A DNA stretch of 64,000 nt from Coniella vitis (taxonomy: Eukaryota; Ascomycota; Sordariomycetes; Diaporthales; Schizoparmaceae): positions 1,191,001-1,255,000 of the forward strand of contig WUJK01000012.1 of NCBI GenBank assembly GCA_011317545.1. The letters are read 5' to 3'. The notes beneath the pieces were generated by a model, which searched no databases, was not told the origin of the DNA, and was given only the letters and a program-made list of their open reading frames with translations. The position numbers and the translations under genes are program-made. This document shows, one piece after another, positions 11,801 to 22,649 of this stretch; the first letter of the stretch is position 1; each line of letters opens with the position of its first letter.

Positions 11801-14479
11801 AAGGGGCCGCGAAGGCCGATCATCACTTCCAGCTCGCACTCGGGGACACTTTCCACGATGCCCTCACGAGCACTTTCATCGCTGGTTTTCTTCTCCTCCT
11901 CGAGCGGTTTCAGTGCCCTCTGTTTTACAAGACCACGGGTGGCCGCTAGATACCCAAATACCTACCCTACAGTATGCTGGCCCCGCAGATGGTGTACTGC
12001 GTACTATTATGACTGGGCTGTCAATGAGCTGGGTGCTGCATTACCACAAGACGGAGAAGGAAAGACCCTGACAGGGTGGGGCTCCCCTGCACCGCCGCCG
12101 AGACTTGTCTGTGCTACTTCTTGACCGACTCTCGCGGCACCAGGTACAACCTCAAGTAAGGGGTGCTATGTACCGCTGGGGATGTCAGCATCGAGGGGGG
12201 CCAGTGTTGCGAATAGAAGGCTGCGGACCCTGAACAGTTTCCTCTTGTTCCATACTAGAATTGTCTTTTCGCAATACCTCGAGGCGGTGAGCGCACTCAT
12301 GATAGTCGCTGCTTAGGCAAAGTGTATCGTGAAGAGAGATGGGTACTAGCTATGTACAGCTCAGCCGGACCGCCGCTGTCCCCGGGCAACGACTGTTACC
12401 GCAGACAATAGCCTAGAGAACTGGGCCTGGAAGCTAGTGCAATGACCAACGCTAAGACGAATTGTGCTGCAAAATTGGCACTCTCTTTATTATGAACGAT
12501 GCTTTGCATTGCACGTCGGCCATTGCTAAACCAAGATTTATCTTTGGCCTATCGACAAGTATATGTATTGCTGCAACCAACACACACCGTCATACGACAT
12601 ATGCACCACAGTAACACATATATTATGTAGCCATGACCTGGAGCAGCAGCAGCAATACCAATTCTTTACCATCGTCGCACACAAGAGCTACATAGTATCA
12701 TCAGAGCAGTCTCACCAGAACATTGTCGATCACTGCATATACCTAGGTACAAAATTTTACAACAGGACGAAGTCTCAGGTAACTCGAGGATCCTCAGTCT
12801 CTCCACTAGGAACTCCACTTGTTCAAGTCGTAGCCCTGGCCCTTGCATATTTTTTTTTTTTTTTTCCCACAGGTCCAGTGGTCGCGGGCTGAGTTGGTAG
12901 GCAACGAATCAGCATCAAGCTTGGTACGTGGATTTTTCCAGTAAAACACTGGGGCTTGGGTCAAGGCCAAAAGCAGCCTTGCCATGCAGCAGCTGGGACC
13001 CAGGATCAACGCGATGGACGCGTCTGGACCTTGCGCTTGCTGGGGTCTGACTTTGATGCTGGTGGAGAAGCAAGCTGGCCGTCGTCCTCTTGATCTTGGC
13101 ATGGCTGTCCTGGTATGGTTAGGACCTCCTTATTCTATCTGTGTACGAAGTATTTGTCTACTAACCATGCTTCTTCCCCGTACTCTGCCCTAGCCTGTGT
13201 GTACCTCGACAAGTGTCGTCGTGGTGGGATGGATACGATATATTGGTGCCATTGCTGGCTGGCATATGTAATGAAACGACGCCCCGGGCTCCTCCCCCTC
13301 TGTATATCTATCGCATTCTGGAGATCCTGATGTTCGGCTTGGGTTGAATGGGAGTTTTAGAGGCTTGTACTTGCAGTCAGCCTCACTCGATGCTCACGCA
13401 GCCCATACTTTCATTTTCCCAAGACTCCGGCCCCTCATCGGATCCCCCCTCCCCGTCTGCTTGGATTGCATCGCATAGAAGGGTCATTTCCGGCTCGGAA
13501 AATATATCAGCAAAAAACAAGAAGGACAAATCAGGGATTGCGAGGTCAAAACAGGGAAAAAGAAGAAGAAAAAATCTCCTTGTACCTCATTGGGCCAATT
13601 GCTTTCATTTCACGACCTACACGGTACAGCAAGCACCCCAGGCACTGCCGGCAGTTGTCTTGATCAGCTTCTTGAACGGCAGCCGCATACAGTATAATAA
13701 TCCACGACACTACTCAGCTAGGACACGGGTGCCTGGTCACCTCAATTGTCCAATCCACAGCCGAACCCAAGTTACCTTGGCGAAGCACCCGGGTTATCAT
13801 CTGTCGTCTTGCAAGCGAGACGGTATAGGGGCCCCTCTTCCCTCCTCACTTTTCATAAAACAGGGAGAAGGAGAAAAAGAAAGAGAAGAAGAAAAACAAC
13901 CCGAGGTGACAGTACCGTCATCGTCATCTTCAGCCTTGCTTCTCCACTGTACGACTCCACCGGCAGCGAGCCTTGCTGTCCACTTCTCGAACCGGTTTCA
14001 TCATACTTCATAATTCTTCCCCTCATCAGCCGGGGGCGTGTCCACCACAGCGCAACGGTCCCCACTGTCGACTGTCTGGCCTCCGGATGACTCGGTCCAC
14101 AGGCGGGGATTCACGATCATCAGCGAATTTACGATTGGATATTGTCGACTGGGCCGTGAGCTGGTGAGCACACACTCGTTCTGAATAAAAGAGCTGCGAC
14201 CGTCCTTTTCCACGGCTTCGCGGCTGCCCGCTGTCCCCTTCCAACGGCCGAGGCTCATCGACCTTCATCCGCTCGTTCATCCACTCGTTCATCATACGCT
14301 CCTTCGCCCTTCACTCATCCGCAGACAGCTGGATCTGCGTACTGTTCTCCTAGTTTCAGCAGATTGATCACGTGCCTTCGTCGATCCCGTTCCCTAGATG
14401 GTCTGCGATCGCCGCATATGATCGTACAGTCTTGACGACGCACGAGCCGTCTTTTCTCAGAACAACCATCCCACCCAGC
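8879..14479. other. Long intergenic region without a supported gene
   Basis: About 5.6 kb between two divergently oriented genes. Reading frames up to 221 codons exist on both strands, but they overlap each other, lack family motifs and have no consistent intron model. Eight exact copies of TACATAGTA/TACTATGTA lie here (9677, 9687, 10367, 11170, 11357, 11378, 11774, 12689), including nested palindromes at 11344-11390. A 17-T run is near 12849. The last 600 bp are pyrimidine-rich, as in fungal promoters and leaders. An unrecognised non-coding RNA cannot be excluded. Confidence 0.6.
11344..11390. repeat. Nested palindrome built from TACATAGTA motifs
   Basis: Twelve-base arms TACTTACTATGT (11344-11355) and ACATAGTAAGTA (11379-11390) are perfect reverse complements. 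Inside them CATAGTATACTATG (11359-11372) is a perfect 14 bp palindrome. The whole stretch could form a hairpin or cruciform. Confidence 0.85.
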
Positions 14480-15952
14480 ATGGGAGCATTCCTTAACATG
14501 GCGCCTGCGGTGCCAGGCGCAGCAGCCATACTCACCTCAACGGTCTTACTCGTGCTGCAAGTCGTCTCAGCGATACCTCGCTCCCGTCACTCGTCTCCAA
14601 CCGAGGCAGTAGCCGTCATCGCATTATTGCTGGAATTCGCAGTCCTGGTTCTCGCATCTGGGCTGCTCTTCAAGTCGACAAGACAGTCGGCCACCAAGCT
14701 CTCGGCCGTTTGGTTCACATCCGGTATAGTCCTGTCTGTCCTGGCCGCCGCATTCACGGCTGGCGACCTCATCTCTCTGTCCATCCACAAGGACCTCAAG
14801 AGTGCCACATCTGGATTCCTTGCCGGCATTGCAATTCTGCTGTTCTTCTCGTTCGTCTCGCAACTGCTGTTCCTCGTCGTTTTGCTTTTGGCTAGCCGCG
14901 CTCAAGATGACGCTCGTTCCGGTACACCAGCCATGCAAGAAGTTGGCCGTCACCCGGTGAGACGCGTCAAGGCAGTGCCGTATGACAGCACCAGCCCGTC
15001 CGCCGAGCCCTCTGCCACTCCCGACTTGCCCGGTCCCCGAGGCCGGCGCACGTCGACTGGCGGCTTCTCGGCCACAGAGACGATTGCTTCCATAACCTCG
15101 AGCTGGACAAAGGCGGTGCGACCAACGGGGTCCAAGGTGCGTCTGCTTTCTGCAACCCACAGCCTCCGCAGCCAGGCCAGCCAACGATCCAACCGACGCG
15201 CGCCCTCCGTCGAGTCCACGGGCACCATGGACAGCTTTGACTGGTGGAACACTCCCACAAAGGACCCGCAGAGCCGTCGCACTCTTGGCGAGTCTCCCTC
15301 GCCATTGAATGGCAGCCGTTTCCTCGAGACCATTCCTGCGTCGCCGACATTGAGCCGGGCGCCAAGCCCCAGAGCGCCTTCCGAGCTCGACCTCGAGCCC
15401 CCTTGTCGACCTACCCGACGCAGTCGCAGCTTCAGTCCAGCCTCGGTCCGGACGGCGCTGCCGACCCCGCCGAAGCGGGCGTTTACGCAGCACACCTCCG
15501 CCAGCGAATCCCACATTCACCCCCTCTTCCGATCCGACTCGCCCAACCCAACGCCCATGGTCGTGAGCCCCGGCACCATCGTCGTTGCCGCTCCGCAGGC
15601 TGGCCAGGTGATTGCGAGCCGGGCGAGCATCGGCAGCTTGCGGCGGATGCGCAGTGACAGTCTGCCTACGGGTCCGAGCCCTCTGAACCCCAAGGCATCG
15701 CTCGAGAGCTTCGCATCGGTGCATGCACGGGGCGTCAGCACGGTCAGCTACGAGAGCAGTGTCGTCGAGCAAGAGGAAGAAGACGAGGAGAAGAAGGAGG
15801 CTGAGACTGCCGAAAAGAGAATGACGGCGGCCTCCATTCCCGGCTTTATCCTCAAGGCCAGCTCGCGGACAAGCCTGGTTGGGTACCACGTGAGGAAGAC
15901 GGAGAGCCGGGACGGTCCCTCTGGACCTGGTCTCGCTGCGTTGCCGATATAG
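14480..15952 (+). CDS. Four-TM membrane protein with long disordered C-terminal tail
   Basis: A single-exon frame of 490 aa. The first true ATG of the frame is at 14480 (MGAFLNMAPAVPGAAAILTS); further upstream the frame has no ATG. The N-terminal third has four hydrophobic segments at about residues 12-32, 42-63, 74-95 and 110-135, separated by short loops, an arrangement like small tetraspan proteins. From about residue 140 the chain is Ser/Pro/Arg-rich and low in hydrophobic residues, with many RSxS and SPxP sites that look like kinase targets, and an acidic run (EQEEEDEEKKEAE) near residue 435. I recognise no catalytic motif and no named family. It is probably a conserved ascomycete membrane protein with a cytoplasmic regulatory tail. 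The coding call rests on length, TM pattern and absence of stops. Confidence 0.85.
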   Translation: MGAFLNMAPAVPGAAAILTSTVLLVLQVVSAIPRSRHSSPTEAVAVIALLLEFAVLVLASGLLFKSTRQSATKLSAVWFTSGIVLSVLAAAFTAGDLISLSIHKDLKSATSGFLAGIAILLFFSFVSQLLFLVVLLLASRAQDDARSGTPAMQEVGRHPVRRVKAVPYDSTSPSAEPSATPDLPGPRGRRTSTGGFSATETIASITSSWTKAVRPTGSKVRLLSATHSLRSQASQRSNRRAPSVESTGTMDSFDWWNTPTKDPQSRRTLGESPSPLNGSRFLETIPASPTLSRAPSPRAPSELDLEPPCRPTRRSRSFSPASVRTALPTPPKRAFTQHTSASESHIHPLFRSDSPNPTPMVVSPGTIVVAAPQAGQVIASRASIGSLRRMRSDSLPTGPSPLNPKASLESFASVHARGVSTVSYESSVVEQEEEDEEKKEAETAEKRMTAASIPGFILKASSRTSLVGYHVRKTESRDGPSGPGLAALPI

Positions 15953-17134
15953 GCAACATGACGGAACTGCAAACATTCGCAGCATACTGATCTCCTGATC
16001 GTTCTTTCATTTCTTCTCTTTTCCTCTCATCTTCATCACCATTACGACGATCCGACGTTTCACCGTTACGTTACCTCTTGTGACGACCTCGGGTTCTTCA
16101 TTTCTTTACATATTCTTAGTGTCTTATACCCATATGAACGGGGACAATTGGCAGGTTGGGCACATGCAAGGTCAAGGCAGCCGAAAGTACAAACGATAGA
16201 CCAGACGAAGGGGGCGAAAAGCAACATAATGGGGGTTTCTCGGGGGCTAGACAGCCAGGTACAGGGGCGGATCCACACCATTTGATACCACTATATTTTT
16301 CCTTTACTCTTCTTCTATACCCCCAATGTTCTTGGAGCGCATGCGGCGCTGGCATGTTTAGTCGGAAAGGTGGAAGTTGTGGTGTGACGAGAAAGAAGAT
16401 GGCCGCACGCCATTGTTTGTTGGAAGAAGCAGGAAGAAGGTGGAAGGAGGAGCTGGAGGTGCAGTTTGAAGGGAGGACCATAGCAAGGAGAGAGAACCAC
16501 GGGTAGTGGAAGACAGTATCTATACAGAAATAGAAAGCAAAGAGGAAAAAAAGAAAAAGAAAGATTAAAATCAGAATTCAACCTCCGCAATCATTGACCT
16601 GATGAGTCTGAGTGCCTTGCTTCATAATCTCTGAATATGTGTGAGGGCCCAGAAAAAACTGATCCAAGGCTGCCACGGAGCTGCGTCAACTGGAGGAGGC
16701 CTTGACCCCACCCGCAAAGTGCCTGCCTGCCAGTCAGTCCGGTGATTACATAGTAAAGCTACCTAGCCCAGACCCAGACCCAGATCAGCCCCGATTGCAC
16801 CGTTACCTCTTTACTGCCAATGACATATGGCTATAGCATAGGTCCCCGCCAAGCTGCCCACCTTTTGTGGCCACTGCACCCAGCCAAGCAATCTTTACAT
16901 AGCACACCAACAACAACATTACAATCACAACCACCACCACAACCACCGGCGCCACAGCACATCCATCCTATTTCTATCCCGTTGCAACCTCTCGCCTGCC
17001 ACTTGCCCAAAACTTTGGGGCTGTTTCAAACATCAACACCAACTCCCCTCTCCATTGTCACTTTTGGCAGACCGGACATCTTTACTGCACCTGCAGCCAC
17101 AAGCATTCCCCCGCCTGCAAGCCCATTGCCCAAG
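15953..17134. other. Intergenic, 3' region of the membrane protein gene and promoter of RAD23
   Basis: Holds short meaningless frames, one TACATAGTA copy at 16747 and a CA/CAA/CCA-rich leader at about 16905-17130 just before the RAD23 ATG, a composition usual for fungal 5' UTRs. No gene seen. Confidence 0.6.
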
Positions 17135-18849
17135 ATGAAGGTTACTTTCAAGGTGAGTTCCCAGGCTGCACGAAGAAGCCTCATGTCCTTCTCTTCCCGC
17201 CCCGAACACCACCCAGCACCTCCGTTAAGTGTTCTCGAAGCTGACTTGCCCGCTCTGTTCTCTCGCCTTTAGGACCTCAAGCAGCAGAAGTTCGTTATTG
17301 ACTGCGAGCCCAGCGATCTGGTACGCGGACAGCCCCCTTCCTCCCAGCCGTTTTCCCGACAGCCTCCGGTTCAGCTCCAGCGGCATCGCATCGCACCGTG
17401 CCGCACCACGCCGCGCGGATCGCGCCTCAATATACATTCAAGCTGACTGCAAACACAGGTGTCTGCTGTCAAGGAGAAGATTTCTGCAGAGAAAGGCTGG
17501 GACCGCAACCTGCTGAAGCTGATCCACGCTGGTAAGAGACAGACCTTGCCACACACATGCACACATGCACACACACTCTCTCCATCCTCCGTCACAAGCT
17601 AAGTAAGACTGTAGGCAAGATCTTGAAGGACGAGGAGACCGTCGAGAGCTACAAGATCGAGGAAAAGGGTTTCGTTGTCTGCGTTGTCAACAAGGTAAGC
17701 CTTTGCACCGTACACTGGATGACTACTCTAATTACTACCACGTCACTTTGCCACACGGCAGCATACTGACTGGTCCACTACTCCTCCAGCCGAAGCCTGA
17801 CCCCAAGCCTGCTGCACCCGCAACTCCCGCACCAGCTCCTTCTTCTACGCCTGCCCCACCAGCAGCTCCAGCAGTTCCGGCCGCGACATCCTCTGCACCA
17901 GCAGCTGCGCCTGCGACACCTACTCCTGCCGCTCGAAGCTCCGATGTCAACTTCAACGATCCCAACGCCCTTGCTATGGGCGACCAACGTGCCGAGGCCA
18001 TTGCGAACATGGAGGCTATGGGATTTGAGCGGAGCCAGATTGATGCTGCCATGCGTGCTGCTTTCTTCAACCCCGATCGCGCCGTCGAGTACCTTTTGAA
18101 CGTGAGTATCGATACACAAGGTGGTGAATGATGAGTGGCTGGTGTTAATACACATTTGGTTAGGGTATTCCCGAGAACTTGCAGCAAGAGCAGCGCCAAG
18201 CTGCCGCTCCACAACAAGCTGCTGCTCCGGCTGCGCCTGCCGCGGCCCCGGCTGCCGGTGGCGACGATGATGGCAATGTGAATTTGTTCGACCTTGCAGC
18301 ACAACAGGGACGGGGAGGTTCTGGAGGGGCCGGAGCTCGTGGTGCTGCTGGCGTTGGCGCTGCCGCCGCCGCCGCAGCAGCTGCTGGCGGTCAAGGATTT
18401 GGCAACTTGGATTTTCTGCGAAACAATGCTCAGTTCCAGCAGCTCCGTCAGGTTGTTCAGCAGCAGCCTCAAATGCTTGAGCCAATCTTGCAACAACTTG
18501 GCGCCAGCAACCCTCAACTTGCCCAGCTCATTGCTCAGAACCCCGACCAATTCCTTAGTCTGCTTGGTGAGGATGCCGACGATGACGCCCCTCTGCCTCC
18601 TGGCGCACAAGCCATTGCCGTGACCGAAGCCGAGCGCGATGCCATTGAACGTGTATGTGTGCCTCAAAGACGACCCGTTGCAGTGATGATTTCGTTGCTA
18701 ACTTGACATTCCTTCCGCAGCTGTGCCGTCTTGGTTTTGACCGCGACCAGGCCATCCAGGCCTACTTTGCCTGTGACAAGAACGAAGAGCTAGCTGCCAA
18801 CTTCTTGTTCGACCAGCCCGATGACGAAGACCCACCTGCCGGTCAGTAA
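17135..18849 (+). CDS. RAD23: UV excision-repair / proteasome shuttle protein Rad23
   Basis: Carries ubiquitylated clients to the proteasome and stabilises Rad4/XPC in nucleotide excision repair. Seven exons: 17135-17152, 17273-17320, 17459-17531, 17615-17694, 17790-18101, 18164-18652 and 18721-18849, giving 382 aa with consistent phases. Domains in order: ubiquitin-like domain 1-73 (MKVTFKDLKQQKFVIDCEPS), a Pro/Ala linker, UBA1 about 138-182 (MEAMGFERSQIDAAMRAAF), an Ala/Gly/Gln-rich linker, the STI1/XPC-binding domain about 258-313 (LDFLRNNAQFQQLRQVV) and UBA2 about 332-372 (LCRLGFDRDQAIQAYFACDK). All four expected modules and the family length are present, so it looks functional. The very short first exon (six codons) fixes the start. 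It converges on BDP1 downstream. Confidence 0.97.
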
Positions 18850-19509
18850 GGCACGAGCGGAGTGGCTCATGACTGGTCCTAAGCATACTTTAGCCGGAAG
18901 ATTGAAATTATGGTACTAGGCAGAGGCTGGTAAGGATTGCGGGGGCTGTTGTGCGCTCTCGACTAATCATGGGATGTCAGGCGTTGGGAATTTGCCAACT
19001 GTTTTATGGAGGGGTTTTTTTTACGGATGCATTTGCTCTGCTCTGTGCTTTATTCAAGCAGAGCACGTCCGCTCAAGTTTTTCGTGTGGAATACCAAAGC
19101 CTCGCTGCAGCCTTCATCAAGATGGCAATCATTTTCAGCGAAATACAAAAAATGATGAGCGACTATGCTTCGAATTCTATGGGACCTCATGTGTGATGCA
19201 TGCTTATGTGGTTGGCGGTATTCCGCTTAAGGGAGAGCGTAGATGTATCACATTTCAGTTGTGATCAACATGCAAATAGACGCTGACTCCCGTCTCCAGT
19301 ACGAATCGAGCGAGCAAGCAAGCAAGCAAGCAGGGTTGGGCGTCGATAGCAACAAATGAGAGAACAAACTATTGTGTGTATTCGATGTGATGATCAGAAT
19401 CCTTGTATGCCGTTGAAGGACTCGATTTCTCATTGTTCACATTTCTAATGATTAGGAGGAGCCCGAGAAACCTAGGCCCCAAAACGTTACTATGTATATG
19501 TCCTTTCTC
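18850..19509. other. Convergent 3' intergenic region between RAD23 and BDP1
   Basis: About 660 bp shared by two converging 3' ends. It contains a small (AAGC)n run near 19315-19332 and one TACTATGTA at 19488, 14 bp from the BDP1 stop. No gene seen. Confidence 0.6.
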
Positions 19510-21726
19510 TTACACGCCAAACCCACTCGCAAAAACAGCCGCCTTTCCACCACCGCGCCGGCCACCCCTTGCACCGCGTCCACGCAAAGCTCCAGCACGA
19601 CTGCCTCCGCTCCGCGCAGAAGTAGCCGGCAAATCCGTCTCATCAATCACATCCGGATCCGTGCCTACACCATACTTGGCGCCAGGGTTGGCTTCCTCAT
19701 GCCCGCCGCCGGATTTGTTCCTGATGGCCTCGGCAAACGCGCCATTGACAATATCTGTCATGTCTGCAGCATCGTTATCGTGATGGTGGCGTCCTTTGCC
19801 ATCCTTGACGTTGTCGCCCTTGCGTTTTCCCAGCAATTCATCGCGTTTCCGCTTCGCCTCTGCACTGGCCTCATCCTCCAGCCTCTTTGTCTCCGCCTCG
19901 CGCTCTTCCCTAAGCCGTGCAAGTTCACCTTGTATGACTTCCGAGTCCTCAAGTCCTTGCGAACCACCCACTGCCTCCAGATCCATGGCAATGGCCTTTT
20001 CCCCAATGAGGCATCTATTCACGGCTTCGGGGTTAAGTCGTTCCTCGCGATTGAACTTGAGTTTGATTTGCCGTCTATCGCGTGCCCCGCCAAACATTTT
20101 GGCAATCGTGTTGAAGTCCGTGCCAAACATGCGCAGGCCATGGTAGAATTTGGCCGTGTCCTCGTCGGGCCAACTGGCCTTGGTTGTTTTGCGGGCCATG
20201 TAGGTGAGTTGCGTGACGCGTTTGCTAAAGTCGTTTTCTTCCCGCACCTCGAGCTCACCGCGGACGCGGTCTGCTTCGGCGTGGCGATCGTATTGCATCG
20301 AATCTTCGTTGGTGACGATTTGGCCGTCGACGACACGGATGGAGATGCCACCTCCGCCGCCGCCGCCCATCATATCGGTGAAAGGTGGTGGGGAGAGCGG
20401 TCGTGGGGCGGATGTAGCTGGTGCTGGTGCTGCAGCAGCAGCAGATTGAGGCGCCGGGGTGCCACGACCGCTCCCGCCGGCTTCTACATTGGCCTCGTGA
20501 GGCAGCGGCTCGCCTTCTTGGAGTAGGCCTTGGCGGATCAAGCGCTGCCGCATGGCCTCGCGCTTGCGTTCCATGTCAGCATCGAGGATCTTTTGGCCGT
20601 CCTTCCAACGCTTGCCTGTCTTAATGTCCCGGGTCAAGTCGCCAATCGTTACGGTGGTTGGATCGATGCGAAGGTTTTCTGCGTCTTCGGGCGTGGCGGC
20701 TCGCTTGCGACCACCCCCACGCTTTCTGCGAGATGCTGCTGCTCCTTCTGTTGCGTCAGAAGCAGAGCCTCTGTCGACTCCATTCTCTGACGTTGCTAAA
20801 GTTGCTGTTTTGCGCTGTCTTGGTGCCCTAGGTTTTGTGGTCTTGGCCCGAGGCTTGGCCTTGGGCCTCTCGTCCGCGCCCGTGCCCGCATCAGCTTCTG
20901 TTGGGTCCTCCTGACCTCCATTCTCGGTGCCGTCTGTTACCGTGGCTTTCTTCTTGCGAGGTGCTGCTCGCTTCTTTTTGGGTGGAGCTGTTGTGTCTGC
21001 GCCTGCGCCTGCCTCGTCCTCGCCGGCAGTAGGGGCTTCTTTACGCTTTCTTGGCTTGCTGGGAGCTTGTTGCTTTGGTTGTGCGGCGGCAGCAGGGCCG
21101 GCGGGCTCGCTTGCTGATGGGTCGTCGTTGGTTTCGACAGATGGTATCAGGGTGGCATCGGGAGTCGGAAGAGGTGGGGTCGCCCAAGAAGTGGAGGGGG
21201 TTTCGAGTACCGTAGCTTCAGGTCGTGCTGCTCCTGTTCCAGTGTATATTTCTGTTGCATGGCCCGACTCTATCTGGTCGCTAGAAGCAGTTTTGTCTGT
21301 TGTGGCTATTGTGCTTGATGGAGTGTCAACGGAGCCGACATCATGAGACGGCGCCTCTGCCAGGATCGTCATTGAGTCTTGTGGTCTGCTCGCTGGCTGG
21401 GCCGGAGACTCTTGTGACTCTACGGGTGGTGGATGTGCCGCGGGAGTTCCCTGGCTTGAACCAGAAGTAATCTGTGACGTCGAAGGTGCCGCAGCGGTGG
21501 TGGGCGTTGCTTCTGTGCTCGTGCCAGGCAAAGACGAAGGCTGGTCGAGCCTTGACGTTGACTCGGCGGCGGTCGAAGAAGGCGTTGCGGCATCCTGAGA
21601 GGGACCTGGGGTGAGCTCTTGCGCTGGAGTGCTCTGACCCGAGAGGTTGGGCGCGGGGCGGCGTCTCGCAATGGGTGCTTTAGGCTTGAAGGCGCCTGCG
21701 CCCGGCTTCTTTAACATGGAGCTCAT
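19510..21726 (-). CDS. BDP1: Transcription factor TFIIIB subunit Bdp1 (B'')
   Basis: Part of TFIIIB, which places RNA polymerase III on tRNA, 5S and U6 genes in the nucleus. Single exon, 738 aa, starting at the ATG at 21726 (MSSMLKKPGAGAFKPKAP). Residues 1-350 are disordered, rich in Pro, Thr, Ser and Ala, with basic clusters (KKKRAAPRKKK near 250) that suit nuclear import. The conserved core has the IDPTTVTIGDLTRDIKTGKR segment near 355 and a SANT/Myb-like domain at about 516-566 (KTTKASWPDEDTAKFYHGLR followed by FGTDFNTIAKMF), diagnostic for Bdp1. A poly-Gly run lies at 454-460. The C-terminus is Arg/Gly-rich. Intact. It shares a divergent 0.9 kb promoter region with BRE1. Confidence 0.95.
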   Translation of the reverse strand: MSSMLKKPGAGAFKPKAPIARRRPAPNLSGQSTPAQELTPGPSQDAATPSSTAAESTSRLDQPSSLPGTSTEATPTTAAAPSTSQITSGSSQGTPAAHPPPVESQESPAQPASRPQDSMTILAEAPSHDVGSVDTPSSTIATTDKTASSDQIESGHATEIYTGTGAARPEATVLETPSTSWATPPLPTPDATLIPSVETNDDPSASEPAGPAAAAQPKQQAPSKPRKRKEAPTAGEDEAGAGADTTAPPKKKRAAPRKKKATVTDGTENGGQEDPTEADAGTGADERPKAKPRAKTTKPRAPRQRKTATLATSENGVDRGSASDATEGAAASRRKRGGGRKRAATPEDAENLRIDPTTVTIGDLTRDIKTGKRWKDGQKILDADMERKREAMRQRLIRQGLLQEGEPLPHEANVEAGGSGRGTPAPQSAAAAAPAPATSAPRPLSPPPFTDMMGGGGGGGISIRVVDGQIVTNEDSMQYDRHAEADRVRGELEVREENDFSKRVTQLTYMARKTTKASWPDEDTAKFYHGLRMFGTDFNTIAKMFGGARDRRQIKLKFNREERLNPEAVNRCLIGEKAIAMDLEAVGGSQGLEDSEVIQGELARLREEREAETKRLEDEASAEAKRKRDELLGKRKGDNVKDGKGRHHHDNDAADMTDIVNGAFAEAIRNKSGGGHEEANPGAKYGVGTDPDVIDETDLPATSARSGGSRAGALRGRGARGGRRGGGKAAVFASGFGV

Positions 21727-22595
21727 GGTTGCGGTGCAATGCGATCTTCACGCAAGAATGCACAACACAACACAGCCAGTGCGTTCAGCCTCCGTCCTTC
21801 AGATATCTCTGTGTCTTGCTGGTGTTGTCCAGAAATCTGATCTTCATGGCAGCCGGCAAGCTTCCACCGCAACAGGTCGCAAACACGTTTCGGTGATGTC
21901 TTTGGTGTGGTGGGGTGGTGGTGGTGAAGTGATACGATGCAGGAATCAGAAAAGCGGACAACAAAGTCGGTCGTGGGCCACACCACACTTGGACGCGACT
22001 TGCAGGTTTTTGGTGGAGACCGCCTACCTGGGCTGCTGGTACGTAGTAGTTAGGGGCTGCAGTACCAAAGCTCTCCCCCCTGACTGGCGCGGCTTGGGCG
22101 GGGGAGGGGGCGACTTTGGTGGGTTTGATAATGCGGCAGCGGCGATGCATCAGGCGCGACTAACAGCAGATAAGCAGCCACTGCGTGCTGGGGCCAGTGA
22201 GCCAGTCCTGGCTTCAGCGGGCCCTCCGCCCCAATTAGTGCTAGCTCGACTCTGGCCGCCTAGCGCATTCCAACGCCTGCTTTCCTTTCCCTACCACTGC
22301 CGACTCTTTGCGAACCTGTCTCTTTTGGCTTTGCTGGGCCGTGAAAACTCTCCTCCATTTCCTTCTTCCCTCCCAGACGTCAACCTCGTCCAGCCCGCCA
22401 CCCCTTCGATTGATGACCCGCGCCACGACATCGCCCAGGGCATCGCCAGCCGTTGGTGCATCCTCGCAGCCCTTGCCCGTCTCTCTCGCCCACCTTTCCT
22501 TGTGATTCCAGTCTCACCGCGTTTGGCCGAGCCTTGCCCTGCCGTGCACTTCTACTCAGAGCCTGCGTTTCTTCCTTGCGTCGTCGACTTTTCTC
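21727..22595. promoter_or_regulatory. Divergent promoter region BDP1 / BRE1
   Basis: About 870 bp between two ATGs pointing away from each other. The BRE1 side is strongly pyrimidine-rich (about 22255-22590, many CTT/TCC words), as is common upstream of fungal housekeeping genes. No TATA box is evident near either start. Reading frames through it look non-coding. Confidence 0.55.
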
Positions 22596-22649
22596 ATGCC
22601 TGTTGCCACCTCTCCTTCAGCCATTCTTCCTACCTCCCCTGTCGCCAAG

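Noticed and set aside
13348..14013. 221-codon plus-strand frame upstream of the membrane-protein gene
   Set aside because: Overlaps several equally long frames on both strands and lacks any recognisable feature; probably promoter or leader DNA.
14624..15985. 453-codon minus-strand frame opposite the membrane-protein gene
   Set aside because: Arg/Gly/Cys-rich translation typical of an antisense shadow; the plus strand has TM segments and an ordinary composition.
17735..18667. 310-codon minus-strand frame opposite RAD23
   Set aside because: It is antisense to Ala/Pro/Gln-rich RAD23 exons, whose domains are certain.
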